Source: Cristatella mucedo (Eukaryota > Bryozoa > Phylactolaemata > Cristatellidae). Taken from it: a stretch of DNA of 64,000 nt. Both the position numbers and the translations under genes were made by a program. Below are positions 62,691 through 64,000 of this stretch, piece after piece (within the stretch, counting starts at the first letter, position 1; each line of letters starts with the position of its first letter). The stretch spans positions 2,359,001 to 2,423,000 of the forward strand of contig WPIO01000018.1 of assembly GCA_009760855.2 (NCBI GenBank), written 5' to 3'. The notes beneath the pieces are model-generated. The model was not told the origin of the DNA. It was given only the letters and a program-made list of their open reading frames with translations, and did not search any database.

Positions 62691-63480
62691 AGCGAACTGC
62701 TCGGGACTGTATTCATCATGCCAGTGGCTGCTTACGGTTCTCCGGCTGCTAGTAGCCTGCTTATGAGGTACGATCGTGCTTACCTATTATCGCTTCAGTA
62801 TCGTCGTTCAGCTGCATTCCTTATGTGCGGTTTCTGGTGCTAAGCTCCGTGAATTGTGCATTAACTAAAAAACGTGAAGCGTAGCTTGCACCCACTGGCC
62901 GTGAACAGACGACCCCAGAATTTGGTGTTTCCAGCATTGTCTCGAACTGCTCTGAGCAATCTCCCTCAAGCGATACTGTGAATCGCTCTTTAACTTAAAG
63001 GTCATCAATCCAGCTAGAATGCTGGTAGCCCATCTCAAGGCTTGTCGTGGGAATCCTGGCTCGATGTGCAGTTAAAATTGTGTTAAATGACTTTTACTGA
63101 ACAAGACCTCAACCTGCTCGCCTTAACCGAAACCTGGCTGAAATCGAGTTAATCGACCCGACCATTAACGACATACCACAACAGATTTCTCTCTCTTTCG
63201 CATCCACAGATCAATCAAAACTGGTGGTGGAGTCGCTGTTATTGCCTGCCCAATACTTCCGTTTCAGGCTGTTTTTCTCAAAGCAGTCTTTCGAATTTAT
63301 TGTTTTGAGTTCATCTGACTAAAGCCACCAATGTTGGCAATAGTCTATCGCCCCCCAAGGACCAAGTCCTCATTTATCTCAGATTCCTCTGATCTCGAAG
63401 ATCTCTGATCTCTCTGGTTTCATAGATCTTTGACTTCTAGGTACTGACTCTCTAATCAGATCAGAGAGTCCGTGCATAGA
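62691..63480 (+). mobile_element. CR1/L2-like LINE 5' region and EN start
   Basis: GCTAGTAGCCTGCTTATGAG and the following bases match the 5' region at 16,500-16,560. The EN start (GGCTTGTCGTGGGAATCCTG, 63,040) and DLNLLALTETWL (63,105-63,140) are the typical first endonuclease motif. It breaks off near 63,480. A LINE-like tail lies at about 63,585-63,640. Confidence 0.7.
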
Positions 63481-64000
63481 AATCAGAGAAGGTTTTTATC
63501 TAAAAAAGTTAACCGAGGGTAGCAGCGTCCTCTCTGTATTCCTGTCTTTGACAAATTAATTGCCTGGAAGATTTCAAAAAATAAATTGCCTAGAAAGACA
63601 TTGCGTTCGCTGAGGGTGCAATACAAATGTAATATTCTCATACTCCAAGACAAACGAGTAGTACGGAACTAAGAATCTGCTGTGGAATACTGTTTTTGTA
63701 AATTGTCGGGCTCATCAAACGATGCCATGGCAAAAGTACTCAAAATTTAAATTAGAAGGTACGCAAATGAGCGCTATGTTAAGTGGGGGTAGGCTGATTA
63801 ATCGGCCTCATTTTTAAAGTGGCAAAAGAACCAAAGCGACTATCTCTTTAACTTACTGGTGAACATAAATAACTCCCCGCAGGAGAACCTAAACACTACG
63901 ACTTGTAAAATGGCATGGAAGCGTTTTTTCCCAAGGCTAAGACGCAGGAGTAAAAGAAAATGTTGGCTGTTCAACAGAGTAATTTTTCATCATTGAGCAC

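Noticed and set aside
1-64000. CRISPR array or bacterial operon content
   Set aside because: No regularly spaced identical repeats were seen. Introns, LINEs and SINEs point to a eukaryotic genome.

Overview
The window looks like nuclear DNA of an invertebrate metazoan. It has intron-bearing gene fragments, many decayed CR1/L2-like non-LTR retrotransposons, tRNA-derived SINEs and a pogo/Tigger remnant. Into this sits one AT-rich, virus-like element of about 23.9 kb (24,693-48,621). The host species cannot be named from the sequence.

Left flank (1-24,692). Two partial cytosolic sulfotransferase genes lie on the minus strand. One has five recognisable exons between 728 and 3,721 and an in-frame TAG in exon 5. 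The other has four recognisable exons between 21,094 and 24,163. Between them are remnants of two LINE families, several SINEs (some nested inside LINEs), a 68-bp tandem repeat and a CT-rich microsatellite.

Central element (24,693-48,621). This is a Polinton/Maverick or adintovirus-like element with TIRs of about 148 bp that begin TG and end CA. It is flanked by a 5-bp direct repeat, GACCC. It encodes the expected kit: retroviral-type integrase, protein-primed family B DNA polymerase, A32-type packaging ATPase, adenain-like protease, double-jelly-roll major capsid protein, penton-like minor capsid proteins and a pX-like plus phospholipase A2 protein. It also carries a lambda-exonuclease-type nuclease, a DUF5679-like zinc ribbon, four fibre-like proteins with phage-type repeats, an HNH-AP2 homing-type endonuclease, an AT-hook protein, a membrane protein, and a cluster of unrecognised small paralogues. 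About twenty genes share a start-proximal motif TATATAG-(0 to 8 nt)-ATG, and some divergent genes have start codons only 10-13 bp apart. The copy is decayed: there are frameshifts in many genes and at least sixteen in-frame TAA codons. In the three places where a paralogue or internal repeat allows comparison, the TAA sits at a serine position.

Right flank (48,627-64,000). This holds another SINE-A, a pogo/Tigger remnant with its catalytic core deleted, more LINE copies (including a long RT-bearing one at 58,440-60,455), SINE-B copies sharing the LINE 3' tail, and a tandem array of about 125 bp containing telomere-like CCTAAACCCTAACC motifs. I saw no convincing host gene there.
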